Made by a program: the position numbers and the translations under genes. From the NCBI GenBank assembly GCA_043808235.1, contig JAZDFC010000098.1:20804-84803 (forward strand): DNA of 64,000 bases. The letters run 5' to 3'. This stretch comes from JAZDFC01 sp043808235 (lineage in GTDB: Bacteria; Bacteroidota; Ignavibacteria; Ignavibacteriales; Melioribacteraceae). Below the pieces are notes generated by a model, which saw nothing but the letters and a program-made list of their open reading frames with translations, was not told the origin of the DNA and made no database searches. Below, piece by piece: positions 18,383-27,361 of this stretch. Within the stretch, counting starts at the first letter, position 1, and every line of letters begins with the position of its first letter.

Positions 18383-20299
18383 TCATTCAATTGGTTTCAA
18401 TAACGCTGCAAAACCACCGCGTCTCAGCATTTTAACGCTAACAGAACTAAACTTATCAACAACTAAATAGCTTGTAGAAAAATCCTCATCATGTTTACCG
18501 TCTGCTATTAATGTTAATTTATATTTTACATCATCAGTCAAGAAATCGAATTTGAGAGTTTTGTTCTTCTCAATTTTTTCGGAATTTAATCCACCGATGT
18601 ACCATGTATTATTTTTCCGTCGGGCAATGAAAACATCCTTTCCGGGATAACCATCTATCAGTTTTGTATCATCCCAGGCGTTAGGAACTTCTTTTAAAAA
18701 GGTTCTGGCCGCATCCGGCAATTCATAATACCCGGCCGGGCGATCGGCCATATGTTGTATACCTGATTCAAAAACTACACTTTGTGCAAGTTCATGCCCG
18801 TAAGATGTAATATGAGGGAATTGAGAATTAGTAAAAGTTACGGGTGTGTAATCCATAGCGCCAACTACATTTCTTGTGAAAGGAATTGTGGTATTATGTT
18901 CCGGTGCTGTTGTTGTAAACTCCGGACCGTTGTTATACCACTCGGCGCCTCTTATTCCTTCGTACGTCATCAGATGAGGGTAAGTACGCGACCAACCCCT
19001 TGGAACAAGACAACCGTGAAAATAAACCATCATTTCGTACTGTGCTGCGTCATCGAGAATATCAAGATAGTATTTAATCATTTCTTGTTTCTCGCTTAAA
19101 AAGAAATCTATTTTTACGCCAACAACTCCAAGTTTTTTTAGTTTGGCAAATTCCTTGATACGGTTCTCATGTGTAAGCATTCGGTCGCGGGGAGTAGTTT
19201 GTACCCATTTAAATGCACCTGAGTTATACCACATTAAAGGTTTAACACCAATAGAAATAATATACTTTAATGCATCTTCCAGATTTCCGCCGTTACCCAT
19301 CTGATCCCATTCCCAGTCGAGAAGTGTATATGGCCAATCCATAGCCGCTGCCAAATCTGCAAATTCACATACTGTTTTATAATCTTTGGTGCCGTGATTA
19401 TTCGACCAGTAATTCCATGATGCTTTACCGGGTTTAATCCAGTCTGTTTTAGTAATAACAGAAGGCGGACTAACATCGTCAACCAGTGTCGATTCAACGA
19501 TATCGGCGAGACTGCCAATTATAATTACCCTCCAGGGTGACTTCCACGGAAGCCTTATTGTTGGCTGTGATTCCCCTTCGCCATCACCGGGGTCTGGAAA
19601 AGTGATTTTATAGCCGGATTTATTTTCAACATTGCTAAGTTTTGAAGCACAATAATTTCGGTTCACATCTGCCTCGTGAATCAGATACCAGCAAGTAGAA
19701 TCGGGAGAATTAAAGAGTGCCGGATAAGACCATGATTGCTGAACATTTTCATCTTTTATAAAAGTATATAACGCTTCGTTTCCAAGGTCCCACTTTTCCA
19801 TCCATCGTTTTGCACCTTCTGGAATTGTGTATGAAGTCAGTTCATCCTTTATTAGAAAAGAGCCACTCTTTTCGGGAAACTCGTATCGAAATGCTGCGCC
19901 GTCATTATATGCCCGGATAATTAAATTTAATTTAATCTTGCCGGGATTCTCAAATGTTACAACAATTTCATTGGCTGAATTATTGCACTGAGCACGTTTG
20001 CCGTGCAAAGCGCTGTATTGTTCTTTTATTAAAAGTGGTTTGACTGCTTTAATAAATTGGAGCTTATCACAAAAATCCAGATCGCTTCGTGATAATCCAA
20101 GATTAATTTGAGGTATCACTTCGCAATTTTTGTTACTCTCTTTGTAGTTTATTTTCAAATACCATTTCCCAAAATCGTTATTTCCCTGGTTGTAGAGTGC
20201 AATGTTTATTTTCTTATTTGGAGAATCAACGACAACATTTTGTGCACTAGTAAATGAAGATATAACAAGGATAAAAGCTGCCGTTAGTATTCTATTCAT
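18383..20299 (-). CDS. GH97 glycoside hydrolase, probably retaining alpha-galactosidase type
   Basis: About 638 residues, starting at ATG 20299, which has GAGG just upstream (20305-20308) and gives a clean signal peptide. An upstream in-frame start at 20323 would spoil the signal peptide. The N-terminal super-beta-sandwich, the (beta/alpha)8 barrel with LLDWEWDQMGN, and the short C-terminal domain are all present. The segment GVKIDFF places an Asp where retaining GH97 alpha-galactosidases have their nucleophile, unlike inverting SusB-type alpha-glucosidases; the assignment follows known family division. It probably removes alpha-galactose, or beta-L-arabinopyranose, from side chains. It sits directly upstream of GH31 in the transcript. 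Confidence 0.88.
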   Translation of the reverse strand: MNRILTAAFILVISSFTSAQNVVVDSPNKKINIALYNQGNNDFGKWYLKINYKESNKNCEVIPQINLGLSRSDLDFCDKLQFIKAVKPLLIKEQYSALHGKRAQCNNSANEIVVTFENPGKIKLNLIIRAYNDGAAFRYEFPEKSGSFLIKDELTSYTIPEGAKRWMEKWDLGNEALYTFIKDENVQQSWSYPALFNSPDSTCWYLIHEADVNRNYCASKLSNVENKSGYKITFPDPGDGEGESQPTIRLPWKSPWRVIIIGSLADIVESTLVDDVSPPSVITKTDWIKPGKASWNYWSNNHGTKDYKTVCEFADLAAAMDWPYTLLDWEWDQMGNGGNLEDALKYIISIGVKPLMWYNSGAFKWVQTTPRDRMLTHENRIKEFAKLKKLGVVGVKIDFFLSEKQEMIKYYLDILDDAAQYEMMVYFHGCLVPRGWSRTYPHLMTYEGIRGAEWYNNGPEFTTTAPEHNTTIPFTRNVVGAMDYTPVTFTNSQFPHITSYGHELAQSVVFESGIQHMADRPAGYYELPDAARTFLKEVPNAWDDTKLIDGYPGKDVFIARRKNNTWYIGGLNSEKIEKNKTLKFDFLTDDVKYKLTLIADGKHDEDFSTSYLVVDKFSSVSVKMLRRGGFAALLKPIE

Positions 20300-20429
20300 A
20301 TGTACCTCGGTTTTTGAAAACAATATCTCATCATTTTATTATGATAAGTTTAAAACAACAAAGAATTTGTCTTCTTAATTATGCGTTTATTTGGTTTATC
20401 AAAACAATCTTTTTTCTTATCTGAGACCA

Positions 20430-20642
20430 TTATCCACCATCCGATGTTATATACAAATCAGTCTTTGCAGGGGCTACCATTTTAAGATGATCCCAATCAA
20501 CTATTGAATAATCAAGTACTTCGTTTTCAAATTGCATTATATATGGTATTGCAGATATTCTAACATCCTGTGCATTGATAAAAACAGAAAAGTACGCCAT
20601 AATCAGATTGAATAAAAAAAATCTTTTCACAAAGCTCCTCAT
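20430..20642 (-). pseudogene. Truncated secreted protein, 70 residues
   Basis: It begins with a convincing signal peptide (residues 1-25, ending NAQ) and continues with a 45-residue mature part that ends abruptly at DLYITSDGG before a TAA stop. The mature part reads like the first strands of a larger beta-rich secreted domain, so I take it as the 5' remnant of a longer gene whose remainder was lost. It lies between the GH43 (b) stop and the GH97 start. No function can be assigned. It could instead be a genuine short secreted peptide. Confidence 0.45.
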
Positions 20643-20722
20643 CTATTATTTAGTTCAAATTACTTAATGATATTATAATATAAGCGTCATTTAAAAAAGT
20701 ACCACAGTACTGCAACAAATTT

Positions 20723-22084
20723 CTATTTAGAAAATATCCACCAATCGAAGTTGAACAAATCTTTTTCTCCCCTAAACACAAAGAACAAATCGTGAACACC
20801 TTTGATGTTTTTAACAGGTGCAGTAATTGTTCTCCAAATACCGCCTTCACCGGAAGTAGTTACGCCAATTGTTCCCAATATTGGCCCGTCAATTTTGTCG
20901 GTATGAATTTCAATTTTCCCGCCATACAAAGAAGCGACGCTAACATCAACCGATGTAACACCTTCTGAAAAATCTACACCTTTTACCATGGTGTAATCAC
21001 CATTGTGGATTGAAGTTAAAAACAAACGATCTGCAATCTTTTTCCCTTTGTCCCACTCGAAACTTCCTTCCCATTCCGTTTCGAACATTGTTTTGACCCC
21101 TTCGCTCCAAGCCATTGTTTCGGCTTCAACACGTTTGAATGGATTTAGTGTACCAACTTGTTTAGCACCTTCATCAGACCAATAATGGCGGTTTTGTATT
21201 ATGCCATCGGGGTTATACTCTATTTCATCCATATCTACTGAGCGACGTTCATAAAATTTGGATGTGGTCAGTTTCAACAAGTCGTAACTATGCCCAAAGC
21301 AATACCATTTCCCTTTGTATTCAATAATGCCCGGATGGTTGCCACGTGTCTTTTCAGAGGCATCGACAATCATTCCTTTATATTCCCATGGTCCGGTCGG
21401 GGAATTGCTCATTGCATACCCAATGCCTTCGGGGCAACAGGTAGAAGCATACGCCAAATAATAATGTCCGTTTCGTTTCCATATCCATGGCCCTTCCTGA
21501 TAGTTTCTGGGTGTCGTAGGTTCTTGAATAATATCGCCCGAGTAAGAAATCATGTCATCGTTCAGCTTCACGTAATATACTTTGGGATTTCCCCAGTACA
21601 TGTAAGCTTGTCCATCATCGTCAATCAATACGGTCGGATCTATGTCGTGTACACCATTCTTAACCAACGGCTTACTTATAGTATCTTTGAATGGTCCATA
21701 AGGGCTGTCGGAAACCAACACACCTATACCCACACCATTGGGCATAGGGCAGTATAGGTAGAATTTTCCGTTACGATGAATACATTGAGAAGCCCAAGCA
21801 CCATTGTCGTTGTTTACCCACTTAAAATCTTTTAAAGAAGCCACAACTCCGTGGTCGGTCCAATTCACCATATCGGTTGATGTATATAGCAGCCAATTTT
21901 GCATTTTAAATCCGAATGCATCATCCTCATCGTGACCGGTGTAAAGAAATACCGTATCGTTATAAACCATTGGCGCCGGGTCGGCAGTGTAATTAGTTTG
22001 AATGATTGGATTTTGAGCATGAGCTGCGAAAGATAATATCGCTGCAAAAAAGATAACTTCAAAAAGTTGTAATATTCTTTTCAT
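20723..22084 (-). CDS. GH43 family glycoside hydrolase with CBM6 (b)
   Basis: About 453 residues from ATG 22084, which gives a normal signal peptide; an upstream start at 22132 adds 16 polar residues and is less likely. The catalytic propeller has Asp in YTADPAPMVY (base), Asp in HDIDPTVLIDDDG and Glu in YQEGPWIWK (acid). The last 130 residues (from FKRVEAETMAW) form a CBM6 module with its early Glu and the terminal FDWW strand. GH43-CBM6 proteins typically act on arabinoxylan, either as arabinofuranosidase or beta-xylosidase. It lies 54 bp downstream of the GH27 stop and is likely co-transcribed with it. Confidence 0.9.
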   Translation of the reverse strand: MKRILQLFEVIFFAAILSFAAHAQNPIIQTNYTADPAPMVYNDTVFLYTGHDEDDAFGFKMQNWLLYTSTDMVNWTDHGVVASLKDFKWVNNDNGAWASQCIHRNGKFYLYCPMPNGVGIGVLVSDSPYGPFKDTISKPLVKNGVHDIDPTVLIDDDGQAYMYWGNPKVYYVKLNDDMISYSGDIIQEPTTPRNYQEGPWIWKRNGHYYLAYASTCCPEGIGYAMSNSPTGPWEYKGMIVDASEKTRGNHPGIIEYKGKWYCFGHSYDLLKLTTSKFYERRSVDMDEIEYNPDGIIQNRHYWSDEGAKQVGTLNPFKRVEAETMAWSEGVKTMFETEWEGSFEWDKGKKIADRLFLTSIHNGDYTMVKGVDFSEGVTSVDVSVASLYGGKIEIHTDKIDGPILGTIGVTTSGEGGIWRTITAPVKNIKGVHDLFFVFRGEKDLFNFDWWIFSK

Positions 22085-22138
22085 TGTTTGTTTTCTTTTA
22101 TTAATTATTGTTACTGTAAATTTTTCTGCCAAAACATT

Positions 22139-24130
22139 TCAATGCTTATTCTCAGTTAATGGTTCAACAATCACGTTATCATATTCAGATAGATTCAGCA
22201 TGTGACTGCTGTGTGAACAAACCGCCATACCAACCAGGCATGATTCAGCGAACGGTCCGTTCAGGGTAATATCTCCTAATAATTCCCATTGTTCTCCATC
22301 AGCAGATTTGTATGAGCTGAATACTGAACCGTTTTTAGATAATTTCAAATAGAATGGAAAAGGAGTTGAACTAAAATCTTTTTTATTACAAATACCGCCA
22401 GTAGTTTCGCGCCATTGCAATGTTATTCCATTCCCGGGTGTAATTGCCACCATTAAAAATTTACTGTTTGGATCCGCACTCTCCCTAAACATCAATCCGG
22501 ATTTTGCCCATGGGTCTGTATTAGATTGGCAAAGAATCCTTGCCGATATGATTGTGTTCCTATTAACTTCTCTATTTAAAAACACAAACTGATCAAGAGC
22601 ACCCCAGATATCAGCGCCGTTTCCTTCAATAGAAAAGACGCCGTTCTTATACGTTGCCGAAGCTCTATCATTTCTTATATCGTTCATTTCCCAAGGAGCA
22701 GGAATGCTGGAAGGCAGAACGCGCACATTGCAAGAAGCTATTAATTTTCCATCTTTCGTTGAAGCTTTTAATTCACAATTACCTTCTGCCTTTGCCGAAA
22801 GTTTATACGTGTTTAATCCTGCTAATGAAATAGTTACAACTTCTTCGTCGGAACAGGAGATGCTCACCGGAGTTATTGACGGGGTAACATTTAACCGAAT
22901 CAATTTATGATTACCCGCGTTTATCTCCATCGAAGTTTGCTCGAACTTCAGTTCTGAAGCTGAAGCTTTTTCACCTTTTATTTTTACCACAACTACATCA
23001 TGAGGTTTTACTTCGGTTTTAAATGCGTCTTCAATTGCAGAAAGATCTCTTCTTTCCCATAAATCTCGTACACTGCTTGCAACGCCTTTTTTAAAACCTA
23101 TATCTTCAAACGTAACATACATTTGGGCAGAAGATTTTGTCACGTTAAGCAATGCAACTGCAATCGAACCGTCACTAAGCGGCTTCTGCCAAACTTGCAA
23201 TCCGTTGTCGTTCTTTATTCGGGTTCCCTGGATACCGAGAGAGTCCTGATCGATTGCAATAATTTCAGGAGCCGTGAGTATATCTCTTATTGTATCATTC
23301 ATTGTGCTGATGTTGTTACCCGCTATAAGAGGCGCCGCCAGCATACACCACATAGAAAAATGTGAACGGCATTCTATAGGAGTTAACGCTTTGTTGCCGA
23401 CTTCAAGCATATCGGGGTCATTCCAGTGACCCGGTCCCGCGTAAGGAGCCAGGTTTACATTTTTTTCCAGAATTGGCACCCAGCCCATTCCGCCCCAATT
23501 CCTTACACAATCAAAACAATCTTGAATATCGTTGGTGGTACGCCACATAGCGCCAATACCTTTTCCCCATTCCCATGGACATGAAATACCCCATTCGCAA
23601 AGGCTTAACAGAATCGGCCTGCCGGTTGCTTTTATGGCGTCGCTCATAACTTTGTATTGCGTTCGCGTATCTAATCCATCTGTATTGCACCAGTCTTCCT
23701 TTATAAAATCCACTCCCCACTCTGCATAAGTTTTTGCGTCAATGGCTTCGTAACCATAACTGCCGGGAAGTCCGCCACATGTTTTTGTGCCGCAACAGGT
23801 ATAAATTCCAAACTTTAATCCTTTTGAATGGATATAATCCGCAAGGTATTTTATACCTTCGGGGAAGCGGGTTGAGTCGGCTATGATTTTCCCGTCTTTA
23901 TCACGATCAATTTGCCAACCGTCATCGATTACTATATATTCATAACCCGCAGCCGCAAGACCTTTACTAACCATTGAATCAGCCACCGACATTACGATTT
24001 TTGAATTAATATCCAAACCGAAAGCGTTCCATGAATTCCATCCCATTGGAGGGATTTTGGCTAAATCGGGAAATTGCCCGTAAACGATTAAATGAGAAAA
24101 GAGAAAAAGAATCAGTAATATTTTTTTCAT
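22139..24130 (-). CDS. GH27 alpha-galactosidase with C-terminal Ig-like and DUF1349-like domains
   Basis: About 663 residues from ATG 24130, which has AGGAAA upstream and a good signal peptide. The GH27 barrel starts PPMGWNSWN and shows the nucleophile Asp in IKEDWCN and the acid/base Asp in NDPDMLEVGN. After the catalytic part (to about 390) come an Ig-like (Big2-type) domain (about 395-480) and a laminin-G/DUF1349-like domain to the end, probably carbohydrate binding. The family cleaves alpha-galactosides, and some members cleave beta-L-arabinopyranosides. Together with GH97 it gives the locus two alpha-galactosidase-type activities. The double C-terminal extension makes it longer than the usual 400-450 residues. 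Confidence 0.92.
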   Translation of the reverse strand: MKKILLILFLFSHLIVYGQFPDLAKIPPMGWNSWNAFGLDINSKIVMSVADSMVSKGLAAAGYEYIVIDDGWQIDRDKDGKIIADSTRFPEGIKYLADYIHSKGLKFGIYTCCGTKTCGGLPGSYGYEAIDAKTYAEWGVDFIKEDWCNTDGLDTRTQYKVMSDAIKATGRPILLSLCEWGISCPWEWGKGIGAMWRTTNDIQDCFDCVRNWGGMGWVPILEKNVNLAPYAGPGHWNDPDMLEVGNKALTPIECRSHFSMWCMLAAPLIAGNNISTMNDTIRDILTAPEIIAIDQDSLGIQGTRIKNDNGLQVWQKPLSDGSIAVALLNVTKSSAQMYVTFEDIGFKKGVASSVRDLWERRDLSAIEDAFKTEVKPHDVVVVKIKGEKASASELKFEQTSMEINAGNHKLIRLNVTPSITPVSISCSDEEVVTISLAGLNTYKLSAKAEGNCELKASTKDGKLIASCNVRVLPSSIPAPWEMNDIRNDRASATYKNGVFSIEGNGADIWGALDQFVFLNREVNRNTIISARILCQSNTDPWAKSGLMFRESADPNSKFLMVAITPGNGITLQWRETTGGICNKKDFSSTPFPFYLKLSKNGSVFSSYKSADGEQWELLGDITLNGPFAESCLVGMAVCSHSSHMLNLSEYDNVIVEPLTENKH

Positions 24131-24200
24131 TATTTCCTTAAAGCTTTTTTCAATCAAGTACTGAGTTTATTTAGTTTCAGTATGTGTCCGGTTTTCGAAA

Positions 24201-26543
24201 TTATTTTGCCCACGCTTCACCTTCGGGTGTTCTTCTCCATTTGAAATATTCATCAAGAACCTTAAGTGATTCGGAACTCGGAACCGGTCCGGTGTGCGGA
24301 GTTTGACCGAAGTACATCACCACCGGATTTTCATCGCTGAAAGCAGGCCAGCTTGGAATTCTTTCACCGTTTGGATCTCCATACTTAGCAAAGTTTGTCC
24401 AGTAGGTAGCCATAGCTTCCGAAATATCAAAATCGGTTTTTGAGATTTGAGGATCCGATGTATTTAGATGTTTAAAAACATACGAGACATCCTGACCATG
24501 TGGAGAACCATATCCGTATCGTGGCGAATCTTCCGGGTATTCCGGGTGCTGATCGAAATAATAATAGAACGCTTTGGACTTTCCCATTCTAGATTGAAGT
24601 CGCGCCCAGCTCCACGTTTGCCAGCCGAACGCTGCATCACGCGCTAAATCGCGGGCGGTTTTAGGAACAATGTTCTCGCCAACAGGATAAGCCTTGATAA
24701 GATCATCGGCAAATTTTCCGTAACGTGTTTTTACTCCGGTTAAATAATCTTCCGGCGTTTTAGGCGGACTGAAACTCAAGCCTTCATCGGAATTATAACC
24801 AACCAAAATCGGTAAGTCGTTAAACTTGCCCGCTTCATAAAGTTTGTATTGATCGTCGGGAATCACATAACCGTCAACAATAGGCCATGCCATACCTTTG
24901 CCGAAACCGCCTTTCGGTAATTTATCGGATGTTAGTTTTCTTAATTCTGCAATCGACGTAACTCCGGCGCTTTGAACATAAGACTGCCCGTCGAGTTCGG
25001 CGACCTTCAGCAGTTTCATATTCTCGCCGGGATACGTTGTCGGGCGCGAAGGTCCAAATGAACCGCCGCTTTGAGAGATAGCGCCATGGAATAATCCTTT
25101 TGCCAATGGCGATGCGCATAGCATGCTGACAGCAATTCCTCCAGCCGACTCACCGAAAATTGTTACCTTATTCGGATCGCCGCCGAACGCTGCAATATTT
25201 TTTTGAATCCACTGAAGACCGGCAATCATATCCAAAAGTCCGTAGTTGCCGGAAACATGATTGGGATTTTCATCGCTCAATTCAGGATGAGCCAAAAATC
25301 CGAGATGACCGACGCGGTAAGCGATACTTACAAGTACGACTCCCTTCTCAGCAAGATTCTCTCCGCTGTAATTCGGTTCGGAAGTTGAGCCGCCGTTGAA
25401 TCCTCCGCCGTAAATCCATACAAGAACCGGGATTTTTTCGTCTGCGGATTTTGCAGGTGTCCAAACGTTTAAATACAGGCAATCCTCGCTTTGGCCTGAT
25501 GAAGAACCCCAAGCTTGTATGGGAGTCGGAGCAAATTCAGTGACTTGCTTTACACCTTCCCATCTCGCGGCAGGTTGAGGAGCGCGCCATCGGAGATCAC
25601 CAATAGGCGGTGCAGCAAACGGGATACCTTTATACACAGTCAACCCATCTTCGAACTTTCCTTGTAACAATCCTTCTTCAACTTTTACCGGTTCGGGTTT
25701 GGGTAATTCATATCCTAAAATTGAAAGCATTTTTGTTGCGTATCTCGCTCCAAGTTTTCTGTAACCTTCGGGTTTGAAATGTAAATGATCCGGTCTGGAA
25801 GCGCATCCTTTTGAAGAAATAACGTACGAGTTTGGCAGAACCTCCGGCAGCTTAGCAATAATCTGATTCATCGCTCCGCAAGCGCCGCCCTGGTCGGAAT
25901 TTACTGTCTCGCCGGCAAGTAACGGAACCGAATTCGCGTTGAGATTTAAATCATTTATTAGATCGTTGTAAATTTTCTTAACCTGCAAAGTCCATGTGCT
26001 GTCGTTCGGATTTGATTCGCCCTGATGCAAAAGAATACCTTTGATTATGCCTTCCATCTGCGCCATCTTCGCAACATCGACAAGATACTGATACGGATTG
26101 CCGTTATATTCTTTGATTATATTAGTCATCCATGCAGGCGCGGTTGAGGCATATGTTTGAAAATTGTCTTTATCGAACAATTCGATTTTGCATCCGGCTA
26201 CGGAAACATTTACAACTCCCACTTTGATGTTATCCGGAAGGTTGGCAACCATAGTTCGTCCAAAATAATCGGCAGGACTAATTCCGCATGAGGGTCTGCA
26301 CAACGGCGGAACGGCATTATACCAATTCCCTTTTTTTCTATCAAGCTGCGGGAAATCAACAGCCGCCATTACCCTGAAGCGGTCATCGATATTTAATTTA
26401 TCCTGCTCTTCAATACCGGGAAAGCCTTCAGAATTTGACTGTCCGAAACAAAGGAAGATATAAAAGTTCGGATCCTGCGAAAAAACTTTGACGTTGGAAA
26501 TAATCACTCCAAACAATACTAGTAGTAAAAATCTATTCTTCAT
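24201..26543 (-). CDS. Bifunctional esterase: CE6/SGNH domain fused to type-B carboxylesterase
   Basis: A 780-residue secreted fusion with a signal peptide to about 22. Residues of about 25-275 form an SGNH acetylesterase like CE6/sialate O-acetylesterase: FGQSNSEG (Ser block), HQGESNPND, and the late DHLHF with the Asp/His pair. From about 290 a type-B carboxylesterase domain starts (LTVYKGIPFAAPPIGDLRW), with the nucleophile in FGESAGG, an acidic residue in NSDEG and His in SPHGQD. Two different esterase folds in one chain suggest removal of two ester types, such as acetyl and feruloyl, from one substrate; that is inference. It lies between the GH27 and the duplicated-domain gene. Confidence 0.88.
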   Translation of the reverse strand: MKNRFLLLVLFGVIISNVKVFSQDPNFYIFLCFGQSNSEGFPGIEEQDKLNIDDRFRVMAAVDFPQLDRKKGNWYNAVPPLCRPSCGISPADYFGRTMVANLPDNIKVGVVNVSVAGCKIELFDKDNFQTYASTAPAWMTNIIKEYNGNPYQYLVDVAKMAQMEGIIKGILLHQGESNPNDSTWTLQVKKIYNDLINDLNLNANSVPLLAGETVNSDQGGACGAMNQIIAKLPEVLPNSYVISSKGCASRPDHLHFKPEGYRKLGARYATKMLSILGYELPKPEPVKVEEGLLQGKFEDGLTVYKGIPFAAPPIGDLRWRAPQPAARWEGVKQVTEFAPTPIQAWGSSSGQSEDCLYLNVWTPAKSADEKIPVLVWIYGGGFNGGSTSEPNYSGENLAEKGVVLVSIAYRVGHLGFLAHPELSDENPNHVSGNYGLLDMIAGLQWIQKNIAAFGGDPNKVTIFGESAGGIAVSMLCASPLAKGLFHGAISQSGGSFGPSRPTTYPGENMKLLKVAELDGQSYVQSAGVTSIAELRKLTSDKLPKGGFGKGMAWPIVDGYVIPDDQYKLYEAGKFNDLPILVGYNSDEGLSFSPPKTPEDYLTGVKTRYGKFADDLIKAYPVGENIVPKTARDLARDAAFGWQTWSWARLQSRMGKSKAFYYYFDQHPEYPEDSPRYGYGSPHGQDVSYVFKHLNTSDPQISKTDFDISEAMATYWTNFAKYGDPNGERIPSWPAFSDENPVVMYFGQTPHTGPVPSSESLKVLDEYFKWRRTPEGEAWAK

Positions 26544-26632
26544 TGTAGTTCTCTAAATTATTTTAACAATTTCCGTCCGGTGTAATATTTAACAAACCCG
26601 AACTTTTATATTCCAGAATTTTATTTTTGATT

Positions 26633-27268
26633 TTATTGAGTTACTCTTGTTAATTTCATCGGCATTTCCTGATCCATAACTACCGCTTTCATATCAATAG
26701 TATCATCAGCGAGATATTTACAGTTGTGAACGATTTTCATTCCTTGTAATTCAACATCAAATGAAAAATCATTTCCGTTTACAACTCCGTTAGTTAAATC
26801 GATTTCACCCATAGCGGAAGAATTCTTACCAGTAAGTTTGCCGCCATTCACAATAAATGTAAATGTAATTTCCATCTCGCCCTGCGGACTGCTGGTTTTT
26901 CCAATCCATATGCCATCAATCTTGGATTTTTCAACCACACGAGTTAATTCCATTGGCTGTTCCGCCATAGGGAAACTAAGTTTTACAACATCACCTTCCA
27001 ATTTACCGGTGTGGTTTATAACCTGCCCGTTAACATTAACATCAAATGTAAAATCAGTTTCGTTCACTTTTCCGTTTTCAATCGGCAGTGTTCCCATCTG
27101 GGATTCAACATCACCGCTCAACGACGCCTCGTTTACTTTGAATGTAAAAGTAAGTTCGAAATCTCCGTTCGGCGTGGACATATTGCCTTTCCATTTGCCA
27201 TCGAGGATTTGAGCATTAATCGCAAAGCAAAGAACCAACAACATCAGAATTGAAATACTAGTTTTCAT
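26633..27268 (-). CDS. Secreted protein with two copies of a beta-rich domain
   Basis: About 211 residues from ATG 27268, preceded by GGAG at a normal distance. After the signal peptide (to about 19) there are two similar units of about 90 residues. Unit one begins LDGKWKGNMSTPNGDFELTFTF and unit two begins IDGIWIGKTSSPQGEMEITFTF; each then runs through G-x-L-P/D-I/L-x-N-G and ends PMELTRV or PMKLTRV. This is an internal duplication of a lipocalin- or avidin-like beta-barrel. Small proteins of this kind are common beside CAZymes in Bacteroidota and may bind sugars or lipids. No catalytic residues are recognisable. Confidence 0.75.
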   Translation of the reverse strand: MKTSISILMLLVLCFAINAQILDGKWKGNMSTPNGDFELTFTFKVNEASLSGDVESQMGTLPIENGKVNETDFTFDVNVNGQVINHTGKLEGDVVKLSFPMAEQPMELTRVVEKSKIDGIWIGKTSSPQGEMEITFTFIVNGGKLTGKNSSAMGEIDLTNGVVNGNDFSFDVELQGMKIVHNCKYLADDTIDMKAVVMDQEMPMKLTRVTQ

Positions 27269-27361
27269 ATTCACTCCATTCACAATAATTATTAGTTATT
27301 ATTTTATTTGTTGACTTCCAATATTTTTAAAATATTCTCACTAATTTCATTTCGCAATTGA

